Assembly (NCBI GenBank): GCA_963721405.1
Contig: CAVRJA010000005.1
Coordinates: forward strand, 806,001-870,000
Direction: 5' to 3'
DNA length: 64,000 nucleotides
Origin: JAFNAG01 sp963721405
GTDB lineage: Bacteria; Acidobacteriota; UBA6911
The notes under the pieces were generated by a model that searched no databases, was not told the origin of the DNA, and was given only the letters and a program-made list of their open reading frames with translations. Each line of letters opens with the position of its first letter. Positions within the stretch are counted from its first letter, which is position 1. Of the stretch, positions 16,361 through 24,478 are shown piece after piece. The translations under genes and the position numbers were made by a program.

Positions 16361-17796
16361 TGGGCATCGACTACTTCGCCATCCTCCCTCAGATCATCAT
16401 GGTTGTGGCCGGGCTGGTCATTCTCCTGCTGGAGCCGTTCACCGCTCCTGATCGCAAGGGCCGGCTGGGGCAGATCGCCGTTTTCGCATCATTCCTGGCC
16501 GCTTACACCCTTTCGTTCCAAAGACTCGATAAACCCCGCGCCATCTTCAACGGCATGTTCATCGTCGACAGCTTCAGCTTCACGTTCCAATGGCTGTTTT
16601 TCGTGATCACGGGCATTTCGGCTCTGGTCGCCCTGCGCTTCAATGAAAGGGAGTCGATCAACCGGGGCGAGTACTACGCGCTGCTGCTGTTTGCCAGTTC
16701 GGGAATGTCGCTCATGGCCGCCAGCGGGGACCTGATTCTGACGTTCCTCGGCATCGAGATTCTGTCGATCGCGACATACATCCTCGCCGGTTTCAAGAGG
16801 ACCGACCTCAAGTCGAACGAATCCTCGCTCAAGTACTTTTTGCTCGGCTCCTTCGCGACCGCCTTCCTGCTTTACGGGATTGCGCTGATCTATGGAAGCA
16901 CGGGGAGCACGAACTACTCCGTCATACGCCAGGTAGCCGCGCTGCAGGGCGCGCCTCAGGTCACCATGGTGATCGGTCTCGGACTGCTTCTGGTCGGCTT
17001 CGGTTTCAAGATTGCGACCGTGCCGTTTCACGCCTGGGCGCCGGACGTATATGAAGGCGCGCCTACGGCCGTGACTGCCTTCATGATTGTCGGGCCCAAG
17101 GCAGCCGGGTTTGCCGCGCTGATCCGGGTGCTGGTCCAGGCGTTGCCTTCGCTCCACGCCGATTGGACCCTGATTCTCTGGGCTTCCTCCATCCTGACGA
17201 TGACTTTCGGGAACATCGTGGCGACGTTGCAGTTGAACATCAAGCGGATGCTGGCGTATTCGGCGATCGCGCATGCCGGGTACATCATGGTGGGAATTGT
17301 CGCCAACAACGCGGCCGGCCACAGGGCCGTGATCTTCTACCTGATCGTCTACACCGCAATGAATCTCGGGGCGCTCAGCATCCTACTCTCCTTGAGCCGG
17401 CGCGGCGACCAGCGGGTGAACCTGGAGGATTTCGCCGGGCTCGGCAAGACTCAGCCCGTGGCGGCCGCGGCACTGTCGTTGTTTCTGATTTCGCTGGCGG
17501 GCATCCCGCTTACCGGCGGATTTATCGGGAAGTTCTACCTCTTCAGCGCCGCGATCCAACAGGGGTACGTCGGCCTGGCCATCGTCGGCGTCCTCAACAG
17601 CCTGGTGTCGGTCTACTATTATTTCCGCGTGATGGTCTACATGTACATGACGGAGCCGCAGGATTCCGCCGTCGAGCGCATACCGATCACCGCTATCGCC
17701 GTGATCGCGATTGCCGCGGCGGGCGTGCTCCTGATGGGAATCGCCCCGACCTCGATCCTGAACCTTGCCAGCCGCTCCATCCTTCCCATACAATAA
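16360..17796 (+). CDS. nuoN: NADH-quinone oxidoreductase subunit N
   Basis: The third antiporter-like subunit of the complex I membrane arm, 478 residues. Hallmarks are FLGIEILSIATYILAGF with the conserved Glu, a pump-lysine segment, FHAWAPDVYEGAPTAVTAFM and KRMLAYSAIAHAGYIMVG. Its start overlaps the nuoM stop by one base. greA begins 8 bases after its stop, which suggests that greA shares this transcript. Confidence 0.95.
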   Translation: MGIDYFAILPQIIMVVAGLVILLLEPFTAPDRKGRLGQIAVFASFLAAYTLSFQRLDKPRAIFNGMFIVDSFSFTFQWLFFVITGISALVALRFNERESINRGEYYALLLFASSGMSLMAASGDLILTFLGIEILSIATYILAGFKRTDLKSNESSLKYFLLGSFATAFLLYGIALIYGSTGSTNYSVIRQVAALQGAPQVTMVIGLGLLLVGFGFKIATVPFHAWAPDVYEGAPTAVTAFMIVGPKAAGFAALIRVLVQALPSLHADWTLILWASSILTMTFGNIVATLQLNIKRMLAYSAIAHAGYIMVGIVANNAAGHRAVIFYLIVYTAMNLGALSILLSLSRRGDQRVNLEDFAGLGKTQPVAAAALSLFLISLAGIPLTGGFIGKFYLFSAAIQQGYVGLAIVGVLNSLVSVYYYFRVMVYMYMTEPQDSAVERIPITAIAVIAIAAAGVLLMGIAPTSILNLASRSILPIQ

Positions 17797-17804
17797 TCCG
17801 TACT

Positions 17805-18275
17805 ATGAAAGATATTCGCAAGAAGCTTCAGGACTCGTTGAACGCGATTGAGCGGGAGTTGCGGGTCGACCTGCCGAAAGAAATTCTCCGGGCCCGCGAG
17901 CACGGAGACCTGAGCGAAAACGCCGAATACAAGGCCGCCAAGGAGCGCCAGGCATTTCTGGAGGGGAAAAAAGCAAATCTTCAGGCGAGACTGGCATCCC
18001 TTTCCCTGATCAACCTCGAAAAGATCCCCCATGACCGCGTGGCCTACGGGTCGCGGGTCCTGCTCTACGACTACAGCGCGGACAAGGAAGTACGGTACAC
18101 CCTGGTCTCGCCGGAGGAATCCGACATCGGTCAGGGCCTGATTTCAATCACTTCCCCCATCGGACGCAGCCTGGTGGGCAAGGCCGAAGGGGACGAGGTC
18201 ACCATCGTCACCCCCTCCGGACAGAAGGATTACGAGATCCGTTCGGTGACCACGATCCACGAAATCGAAGAATAA
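17805..18275 (+). CDS. greA: Transcription elongation factor GreA
   Basis: A 156-residue RNA-polymerase secondary-channel factor that rescues backtracked complexes by stimulating transcript cleavage. The N-terminal coiled coil includes the tip acidic residues in AREHGDLSENAEYKAAKERQ, and the C-terminal FKBP-like domain includes VSPEESDIGQGLISITSPIGRSLVGK. The ATG at 17805 gives the standard length; the frame is open far upstream only across nuoN. It is unusual but not unknown for greA to follow a respiratory operon. Confidence 0.93.
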   Translation: MKDIRKKLQDSLNAIERELRVDLPKEILRAREHGDLSENAEYKAAKERQAFLEGKKANLQARLASLSLINLEKIPHDRVAYGSRVLLYDYSADKEVRYTLVSPEESDIGQGLISITSPIGRSLVGKAEGDEVTIVTPSGQKDYEIRSVTTIHEIEE

Positions 18276-18291
18276 TCCCGTCGACTAAAAA

Positions 18292-18355
18292 AGCCGCAGG
18301 CACGCACGGTCCGGCACAGAAACCGGTCTGCGTCCGTCCGTGCATTCCTGCGGCT
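18292..18355 (-). terminator. Terminator of the ATP synthase operon
   Basis: AGCCGCAGG (18292-18300) pairs with CCTGCGGCT (18347-18355), and the inner CACGG/CCGTG segments extend the stem. Read on the minus strand the hairpin is followed by a run of six T residues. It may also slow transcription arriving from greA. Confidence 0.72.
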
Positions 18356-18410
18356 GAAAAGGCGGCGGTCCGGCACATCGGGTACGCCGGCCCTGAGGAT
18401 CGAGTCTTCT

Positions 18411-18738
18411 TTACCTGAACAGCAGGAGCATGATGACCACGAAGGTCAGGAGCGCCAGGAACTCGATGAAAGCCAGGCCCAGGAAGATGAAGATTCGGAT
18501 GGTGTCGGTGGCGCCCGGATTGCGGGAGACTCCGTCGCATGCCGCCGCGAGCGCACGGCTCTGCGCATAGCCGCATCCGGCGGCGGCCAGCGCCATGCCG
18601 AATCCGGCGGAAATGAGCAGCCACTGGTCATTGGAGGCCTGGCGCGCCTGCAGCCGGTTCAGCTTGGGCAAAAACCGGGGCGGCCATCGCAACGAGAACC
18701 AGACCCAAGAGTACGGCTAGAATCAACTTTCTTCCCAT
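18411..18738 (-). CDS. atpE: ATP synthase subunit c, one-base frameshift
   Basis: The proton-carrying ring subunit of Fo. The mature hairpin is clear: a glycine-rich first helix with a GFGMALAAAG segment, the RNPGA loop, and GLAFIEFLALLTF with the membrane Glu. No Ser or Thr follows the Glu, so proton rather than sodium coupling is likely. Upstream, ATG at 18738 with a GGAG site begins a signal-peptide-like MGRKLILAVLLGLVLVAMAA segment ending AQAEP. That frame stops at 18628 unless one G near 18639 is removed, which joins it to the mature part and gives about 108 residues. The break is probably a sequence error. Confidence 0.85.
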
Positions 18739-18798
18739 AAGATGTCTCCTTTCAAGAGATGCTGAAGCCCAGCGGACTCTGCGGGGTTGAGTTCTCGA

Positions 18799-19600
18799 CT
18801 ATGCCGCCGCCGCTTGAGTTTGAGGAGGCGTCGTGTCCGCGTTGTGCGACACGCTGTGTCCCTCTTTGTGTTCCTCCGATTCCTCGACGGCGCCTGAGAT
18901 GTAGACCATGGTCAGAAGCACGAAGATGAACGCCTGGATCGTGCTGGCAAACAGGGCCAGGAACATGACCGGGATGGAGGTCAGGAACGGGAATATGTAC
19001 TGATTGAGCGATCCGATGATCAGTTCTTCCGCAAAGATGTTGCCGAAAAGACGCATGCTCAGCGAGAGCATCCGGGCCAGGTGGCTGATGATCTCGACCG
19101 GGAACAGCAGCCAGGCAAGCCACCAGACCGGTCCCATGAAATGCGCGAGATATCTCAACAGCCCGTGCTTCCGGATCCCATGGTAGTTGTAATAGAGGAA
19201 GACGGGGATCGCGAGTGAAGCGGTGACGTTCAGGTTGCTGGTCGGGCGACAGGAAGCCCGGCACCATGCCCATGAGGTTGCCGATCAAAATGTAGATGGC
19301 CAGTGTGCCGATCAGCGGCAGATACGCGTGATAATCCTTCCCGATTACGCCCTGCATCAGTCCCTGGAGAGCCTCCAGGATCACCTCTACCAGGTGCTGG
19401 ATTCGGGAGGGGGTCTCCACGCTCAGCCGGCGGCGGAACCAGAGGGCAAACACGATCAGCCCGAGTGAGACCAGCAGAATCATCACGATGTGCGCCGGTA
19501 CCGCGTGTTGATCCCCGGTCAGAGAAAACCCGAGTGCGCGCGCAAGCGGATCGAACAGATATTGATTGATGAAATTGGCGACGGGGCTTTGCTCGTGCAT
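18799..19600 (-). CDS. atpB: ATP synthase subunit a, one-base frameshift
   Basis: The Fo stator subunit with the proton half-channels. The N-terminal part from ATG 19600 runs to LMGMVPGFLSP near 19244. The correct continuation (TSNLNVTASLAIPVFLYYN) lies one base out of frame and runs on to the TAG at 18799, including the functional arginine in LSLSMRLFGNIFAEE. Removing one base near 19243 (CCCGACC) restores about 266 residues. The C-terminus ends in Thr/Gln/Ala-rich sequence. The gene follows atpI by one base and precedes atpE. Like the nuoL and atpE breaks, this is probably an error in the sequence. Confidence 0.87.
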
Positions 19601-19601
19601 G

Positions 19602-19985
19602 CTATCTGGGGCTGCTTCCGAAAGCTTCGAGGACGCCTTCCACGAAAACGCTGCAGATGAAAACCGCAAAGCCGGCCATTGCAGCGAGAATGTCCAAAAA
19701 AAGAAAGCGGATCATAACATACAGGCCCAGGGGAATCAACAGCAGGCGCAAAAAAAAGCCCCCTAAAACCTGGAATTTGGAGCGTTTCAGGTCACCGGAG
19801 ACCACCGCGCCGATCGAGGATCGTAACCACGACAGGTTGCCGCCCGCCAGTGCGGCGCCGGCGCCGAAGGACAGGCCCGCGCGAGCGCCGAAAAGCGCCC
19901 AGGCCAGGATGCTCCCGCCGGCCGCCATGGCAAATCCCAGCCAGAACAGCCGTTTTTCAAGATTTCCCACGCGGGTTGCGATCAC
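19602..19985 (-). CDS. atpI: ATP synthase subunit I-like membrane protein
   Basis: A 127-residue membrane protein with about four hydrophobic segments, in the position and style of the ATP synthase I chain, which assists c-ring assembly or Mg2+ supply. It begins with GTG at 19985, inside the end of the preceding atpZ gene (29-base overlap), and ends 1 base before atpB. Sequence identity in this family is low, so the call depends mostly on gene order and membrane pattern. Confidence 0.75.
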   Translation of the reverse strand: MIATRVGNLEKRLFWLGFAMAAGGSILAWALFGARAGLSFGAGAALAGGNLSWLRSSIGAVVSGDLKRSKFQVLGGFFLRLLLIPLGLYVMIRFLFLDILAAMAGFAVFICSVFVEGVLEAFGSSPR

Positions 19986-20214
19986 GTCGGTCAGGTCCCG
20001 GGGCCAGGATCCTCAGGATCTCATAGAAGCCGGCGCCCGCTCCAAGCAAAGTCAGAATTATACTTCCCCACGGGAAAATATGCAGGGTCCGGTCGAATAG
20101 AAAATATCCCACGACCCATCCTGCCGCCATCGAAGCCGGGAGCACGGCGATGATTCCCGACAGCCGGGCCAGCCACCGGATGCCCCCAGTGCCGCCACGT
20201 CCTTGGTCCCGCAT
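19957..20214 (-). CDS. atpZ: AtpZ-type F0F1 ATPase accessory protein
   Basis: A small protein of about 85 residues with two membrane helices separated by an FDRTLHIFP loop and a GAGAGFYEILR second helix, as in the AtpZ/AtpI family found at the head of many atp operons. It is first in the order atpZ-atpI-atpB-atpE. I chose ATG 20214; six more upstream residues are possible. The F1 genes and atpF are not in the window, so the operon is split. Confidence 0.72.
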   Translation of the reverse strand: MRDQGRGGTGGIRWLARLSGIIAVLPASMAAGWVVGYFLFDRTLHIFPWGSIILTLLGAGAGFYEILRILAPGPDRRDRNPRGKS

Positions 20215-20260
20215 GGATGTCCACTTTAACACGAAGCTCCCGGTTCGAGCCTGTTTCCGC

Positions 20261-20290
20261 TTGTGCGTTCTACGCTGTCTGACTTATAGT
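20261..20290 (+). promoter_or_regulatory. Candidate promoter of the S9 peptidase gene
   Basis: TTGTGC at 20261-20266, an 18-base spacer and TATAGT at 20285-20290. The same arrangement (TTGTGC, 18 bases, TATAAG) precedes the M14 peptidase gene at 24479. Confidence 0.45.
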
Positions 20291-20371
20291 AGCAGCCCAT
20301 ATCGTACCATGGTTGCGGCCGGGCATTTCGGGCGCAATCGCTTGCCGGAAGACCAAGCCAAGGGAGGCATC

Positions 20372-23146
20372 ATGTTTGAACGCAGGTCAAGATTCAAATT
20401 CACCACCGCTGACCACGCATGGTGGGCGGCGCTCGTTCTGGTTCTTGCGCTGCTGCCGTTTGCATTGCCGGCGCAGAGCGGAGGACAAGCCACTGCACCA
20501 AAAGCGGGTCCCGTCGGTTGGGCCGATGAGATCATCGCCAAGGAAGGATATGTGACACCTCCGCCAGAACTCACGGCGGCCGTCATGGCGCCGCGGTGGA
20601 ACAACATCAATTTGTCCAATCTGAGTCCGGATAAGAAATGGTTCTTGAATCAGATTGGCGACGGGCCGGTGGTCATGAAGACCTTTTCGAAGCCGTTTGA
20701 TGAGCTGGGCGGCGTCTTTCTAGACTACAAGGCCAATCGCGCCCGCTCGCTCACGATCAGCAACAATGTGGGCATCCAGATCATATCCGCGACCGACGGT
20801 TCCAGGAAGCAGATTCAAATTCCCGCAGGGACCCGCGTATCGAACGCCACCTGGTCGCCCGACGGCAAGAGCATCGCCTATTTTGTCCACACCGAGGATG
20901 GGACCCACATCTGGATCGCGGACGTCGCAACATTGAAGTCGCGGCAGCTCACGAAAACGCCGGTGCTTGCCACCCTCAACTCAAGCTTTGACTTCACCGA
21001 CGACGCGGCACAGATCGCGGTGGTGCTCATTCCCGATGGGCGGGCGCCCAGGCCGGTAGAACCGGCAGCGCCGACCGGGCCGGAGCTCAAGGTCGGCGAC
21101 AGCGACAAGAATCGCCTTAGGACGTTTCCCAGTCTGATGATGACGCCGTACGAATTCCAGCTGCTGGAGTGGCACGCCACGGGCCAGATTGCGCTGATCA
21201 ACGTGCAGACGGGCGCCGTGAAGAAGGTCGGATCGCCCACCATGGTGCGCTCGATCGATGCTTCACCAGACGGCGCCTACCTGCGCGTGACGCGGATGAC
21301 GAAGCCGTTTTCATACATCGTCCCGGTCAGCAACTTCGGCTCGATCGAAGAAGTCTGGGACACAACGGGAAAGGCTCTCGCCAAGCTGAACGAGCGGAAG
21401 CTCAATCTTGGCGCCGCGCCTGACGACGCGACGCCTCCCGATCCGGCACAGGCGCCCGGCGGCGGCCGCGGAGGCGGCGCCGACCAGCAGGGTAAGCGCG
21501 AACTGACGTGGCGGCCGGACGGCCAGGGCTTCACCTACCTCGAGCAGGAACCCGCTCCGCCGGGAGCGGCTGGACGGAGCGGCGGAGCCGGCCGCGGAGC
21601 CGCCGGTACACGCGGGGCCACGGGCGCCCGCGGCGCCGTCGGCGAGGCCGGGCAGGGGCGGGGGCAGCAGGGACCGCCGCGCAAAGACCGCCTGATGCAC
21701 TGGCTGCCGCCGTTCGAGGACAAGAGCGCAAAAATGCTGTTCGAAAACAACACACGCATGTCAGGCCATCGTTTTTCGCCCGACATGCAGGTCCTCTTCT
21801 TCAGGGAAACCAGCGGCCAGAACAACGTCGACTATGCGGTCTACTTGAGCGACCCGGCGCAGCGCTACCCGCTAGCGCGTTTCCGCACTGAAGACCCGAA
21901 TCCCGGATCGATCATAGGAGTGAGAGGCGGTGGCGGCGGCGGACGCGGCGGTGGTGGCGGCGGCGGACGCGGCGGCGGTGGCGGTGGCGGCGGTCCCGTC
22001 CTGCTCTCGGCCGACGGCAACAGTGTCTTTTACCAGGGTGTTTTGAATGACAAGGATCCGGAAAAGGTGGGTCCGAAGTCATTTATCGATAAAGTCGCGA
22101 TCAAGACCGGCGAAAAAAAGAGGATCTACGAAGGCGACAACAACGACGTTTACGAAACCGTGTCCGGCATTATCGATATGGATGCCGGCAAGCTGATCGT
22201 GGAACGCCAGGGTCCCACCCAGGTCCCGCAGAATTTCCTCGTGGAAAGCACCGGCCGGAAACAGCTCACCGACAACGAGGATCTGTTCCCGGACCTGACG
22301 AGCGCGCCGAAGCAGCGCATCCCGGTCGAGCGGGCGGATGGCATCCGTTTCAAGGTGAGCGTAATGCTGCCGCCGGGCTACAAGGAGGGGACGCGCCTGC
22401 CGGCGATCTTCTGGTTCTATCCTCGGGAGTTCGAGACCCAGGACGCGATTGACCGGCCGGACCGCACCCTGAACAAGAATCAATTCCAGAGTTTCGGCAG
22501 CCGGTCCATGCAGTTCTTCGTGAGGCTCGGGTATGCGGTGGTTGTCGATACTCCGGGCGCCATCCCCATCGTCGGGGCGCAGGGACAGCAGAATAACAAC
22601 TATGTAAACGACCTGCGGAACAGCCTCGCGGCGGTGATCGACGAACTGGATCGCCGTGCCATCATCGACCGTACCCGGCTCGCGATCGGCGGTCACAGTT
22701 ACGGCGCGTTCACGACTGTAAACGCCATGGTCCACACTCCGTTCTTCAAGGCGGGCATTGCAGGCGACGGCGCTTACAACCGGACGCTCACCCCCCTTGG
22801 GTTCCAGAGCGAACGCCGTGACCTCTGGGAGGCGCCCAATGTCTATCTGGACATGTCTCCCTTCCTGTATGCCAACCATATGACCGGCGCGCTGTTGATG
22901 TACCACGGTCTGCACGATCAGAACGTGGGCACGGATCCGGACAATTCCGTCCGGCTCTTCCATGCCCTCAACGGACTCGGCAAGACCGTAGCAATGTACC
23001 GCTATCCCCTGGAGGACCACGGTCCTGCCGCGAGGGAAACGCTGCTCGACCTGTGGGCGCGCTGGGCCGCCTGGCTTGACAAGTACGTCAAGAACCCGCA
23101 GTCAAACGTAGACCTGAAGGCGAAGCCGGACGATACTTCGAAGTAG
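20372..23146 (+). CDS. Exported S9-family prolyl oligopeptidase-like peptidase
   Basis: A 924-residue secreted serine peptidase. It has a hydrophobic signal segment (about residues 16-36), then WD40-like propeller strands (for example WSPDGKSIAYFVH and WRPDGQGFTY) and a C-terminal alpha/beta-hydrolase domain. The catalytic triad is Ser776 (GGHSYGAF), Asp849 (HGLHDQN) and His883 (LEDHGPAA). Two low-complexity insertions interrupt the propeller: a Gly/Ala/Arg-rich part near residues 360-435 and a nearly pure Gly/Arg tract near 516-542. The ATG at 20372 has GGGAGG upstream. The frame is open upstream to 20150 but only across the promoter region. Likely role: scavenging of peptides. Confidence 0.9.
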   Translation: MFERRSRFKFTTADHAWWAALVLVLALLPFALPAQSGGQATAPKAGPVGWADEIIAKEGYVTPPPELTAAVMAPRWNNINLSNLSPDKKWFLNQIGDGPVVMKTFSKPFDELGGVFLDYKANRARSLTISNNVGIQIISATDGSRKQIQIPAGTRVSNATWSPDGKSIAYFVHTEDGTHIWIADVATLKSRQLTKTPVLATLNSSFDFTDDAAQIAVVLIPDGRAPRPVEPAAPTGPELKVGDSDKNRLRTFPSLMMTPYEFQLLEWHATGQIALINVQTGAVKKVGSPTMVRSIDASPDGAYLRVTRMTKPFSYIVPVSNFGSIEEVWDTTGKALAKLNERKLNLGAAPDDATPPDPAQAPGGGRGGGADQQGKRELTWRPDGQGFTYLEQEPAPPGAAGRSGGAGRGAAGTRGATGARGAVGEAGQGRGQQGPPRKDRLMHWLPPFEDKSAKMLFENNTRMSGHRFSPDMQVLFFRETSGQNNVDYAVYLSDPAQRYPLARFRTEDPNPGSIIGVRGGGGGGRGGGGGGGRGGGGGGGGPVLLSADGNSVFYQGVLNDKDPEKVGPKSFIDKVAIKTGEKKRIYEGDNNDVYETVSGIIDMDAGKLIVERQGPTQVPQNFLVESTGRKQLTDNEDLFPDLTSAPKQRIPVERADGIRFKVSVMLPPGYKEGTRLPAIFWFYPREFETQDAIDRPDRTLNKNQFQSFGSRSMQFFVRLGYAVVVDTPGAIPIVGAQGQQNNNYVNDLRNSLAAVIDELDRRAIIDRTRLAIGGHSYGAFTTVNAMVHTPFFKAGIAGDGAYNRTLTPLGFQSERRDLWEAPNVYLDMSPFLYANHMTGALLMYHGLHDQNVGTDPDNSVRLFHALNGLGKTVAMYRYPLEDHGPAARETLLDLWARWAAWLDKYVKNPQSNVDLKAKPDDTSK

Positions 23147-23156
23147 TTTCCGAATC

Positions 23157-23189
23157 GAAGAGCGCCGGATGAGTATCCCGGCGCTCTTC
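23157..23189 (+). terminator. Hairpin terminator after the S9 peptidase gene
   Basis: GAAGAGCGCCGG (23157-23168) pairs perfectly with CCGGCGCTCTTC (23178-23189) around a short loop, 11 bases after the stop codon. The trailing sequence is pyrimidine-rich rather than a pure T run. Confidence 0.65.
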
Positions 23190-23310
23190 ACTTCTCCCGC
23201 ACCGGATGCCGCCTCAAGCTCAGTCCGATATCACCGCATGCGTTTTGCCTTGTTCGTGATCTAAAACCTCTTTAGTAAACCCTGGAAGTCTGGTAGGCTT
23301 CATTTCCGCC

Positions 23311-23404
23311 GGAGAGGTACCGAAGAGGTCGTAACGGGTCCGACTCGAAATCGGATTACGGCCCAAAAGGCTGTACGTGGGTTCGAATCCCACCCTCTCC
23401 GCCA
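23311..23404 (+). tRNA. tRNA-Ser, anticodon CGA
   Basis: A 94-base class II tRNA that reads UCG. The acceptor stem GGAGAGG pairs with CCTCTCC and CCA is encoded. The anticodon stem TCCGA/TCGGA closes the loop CTCGAAA with anticodon CGA at 23346-23348. A long variable arm (TACGGCC pairing with GGCTGTA) identifies serine, and the T arm GTGGGTTCGAATCCCAC is canonical. Confidence 0.97.
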
Positions 23405-23656
23405 ATAATCCATATAAGTCATTGCAATACAGATATTTACAAATCTGCTTCCGAAACACCCCCCTCTCACCCCGCGAGAGAATGCTCCCGTAGGGGCTCC
23501 GTTTGATGTTTCCGTCCCATGATTCAGCCTCCTTCTCGACTGGGATCAATCACAAAGAAAAGAATAATGAGCATTGACAAAAAAGACGATACAGGCTGAT
23601 GATCCCAATACGACTCGATTTTCCGAAACCGTTCCGTGATTGATCGAGGATGACTC

Positions 23657-24184
23657 ATGCAGAGATTACCGGCTATGGTGGGATGCCTGTGGTTAGTTCT
23701 TTGCCTGCCGTTGATTGCACATGCTGGCCCTGAACAAAATGCACCATCAGACTGTAAGTCGCTGATAAATCATTCCGGGTTCGCCGAGTTTGTCATGCCG
23801 AGCGGGGGTGGAACACAGAAACTCACGATAAAGGTGAGCCCATCGGTGAAGTGGACCATCAGAAACAGCGATTATGTCGACTGGATTGAGATCCGCGAGG
23901 GTGACGCTGGTGTAGGGCCTGGGACCGTGACGATTCAACTGGGCGCCAATACCGGCAAATCCTGCAGAGTGGGCGTGCTGACGATAGCGGGCCCACAGCA
24001 GATCTATGGCACCCCGATGAGAATCGGCTCCCCGATAAGAATTCTCCAGCGCGGCACTGAGACTGCGGGTGCACCGGAAAAGGAAAAGCCGTCTCCTCCC
24101 AGCGTCATCAACCTTGCACCCATCTCAGGCAATAATCCGCAGACCCCCGCTAAGCCCGAGTATCAGAAAGTCATCAAGAAGTAA
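23657..24184 (+). CDS. Small secreted protein with a BACON-like domain
   Basis: A 175-residue exported protein. A signal peptide (about residues 5-23, ending AHAG) is followed by one Ig-like domain whose pattern fits BACON modules: a Trp in VKWTIRNSD, a second Trp in YVDWIEIREG, then GPGTVTIQLGANTGKSCRVGVLTIAG. The final 50 residues are Pro/Lys-rich. BACON modules usually bind glycans or mucin-like surfaces inside larger proteins; a stand-alone copy is less common. It is not clearly in an operon with the neighbouring tRNA or the M14 peptidase. Confidence 0.7.
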   Translation: MQRLPAMVGCLWLVLCLPLIAHAGPEQNAPSDCKSLINHSGFAEFVMPSGGGTQKLTIKVSPSVKWTIRNSDYVDWIEIREGDAGVGPGTVTIQLGANTGKSCRVGVLTIAGPQQIYGTPMRIGSPIRILQRGTETAGAPEKEKPSPPSVINLAPISGNNPQTPAKPEYQKVIKK

Positions 24185-24315
24185 ACCGCAAGGCTCCTTA
24201 ACCTGGATTAACGTCCAGGAAAATGCAGGGCAGCGCGACGAGTCAAAGACCTGCCCGGCCTCCTGACTCTCCCGTCTTCCCTGCCCGCTGGTTTGCGCCC
24301 CTGTGCCTTTTCACC

Positions 24316-24345
24316 TTGTGCCGCATGAGGGGATTCCATTATAAG
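24316..24345 (+). promoter_or_regulatory. Candidate promoter of the M14 peptidase gene
   Basis: TTGTGC at 24316-24321, an 18-base spacer and TATAAG at 24340-24345. This leaves a leader of roughly 125 bases. Confidence 0.45.
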
Positions 24346-24478
24346 AGGGGGCAACAAAGTCGGAGGTCAACACTCGAAATCGACAGCCGGTGTCGTGCCC
24401 GGCTCTCCCAGTCCAGAAACAAGCAGAGCAATCCGATCTGTTCAGGACTGCCGGGAACACCGTGCATTGGAGGAAAGA

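Noticed and set aside
23220..23549. Minus-strand open frame of 109 residues over the tRNA-Ser gene
   Set aside because: Its sequence is the antisense translation of the tRNA (the familiar AERVGFEPTYSLLGRNP type), so it is an artefact.
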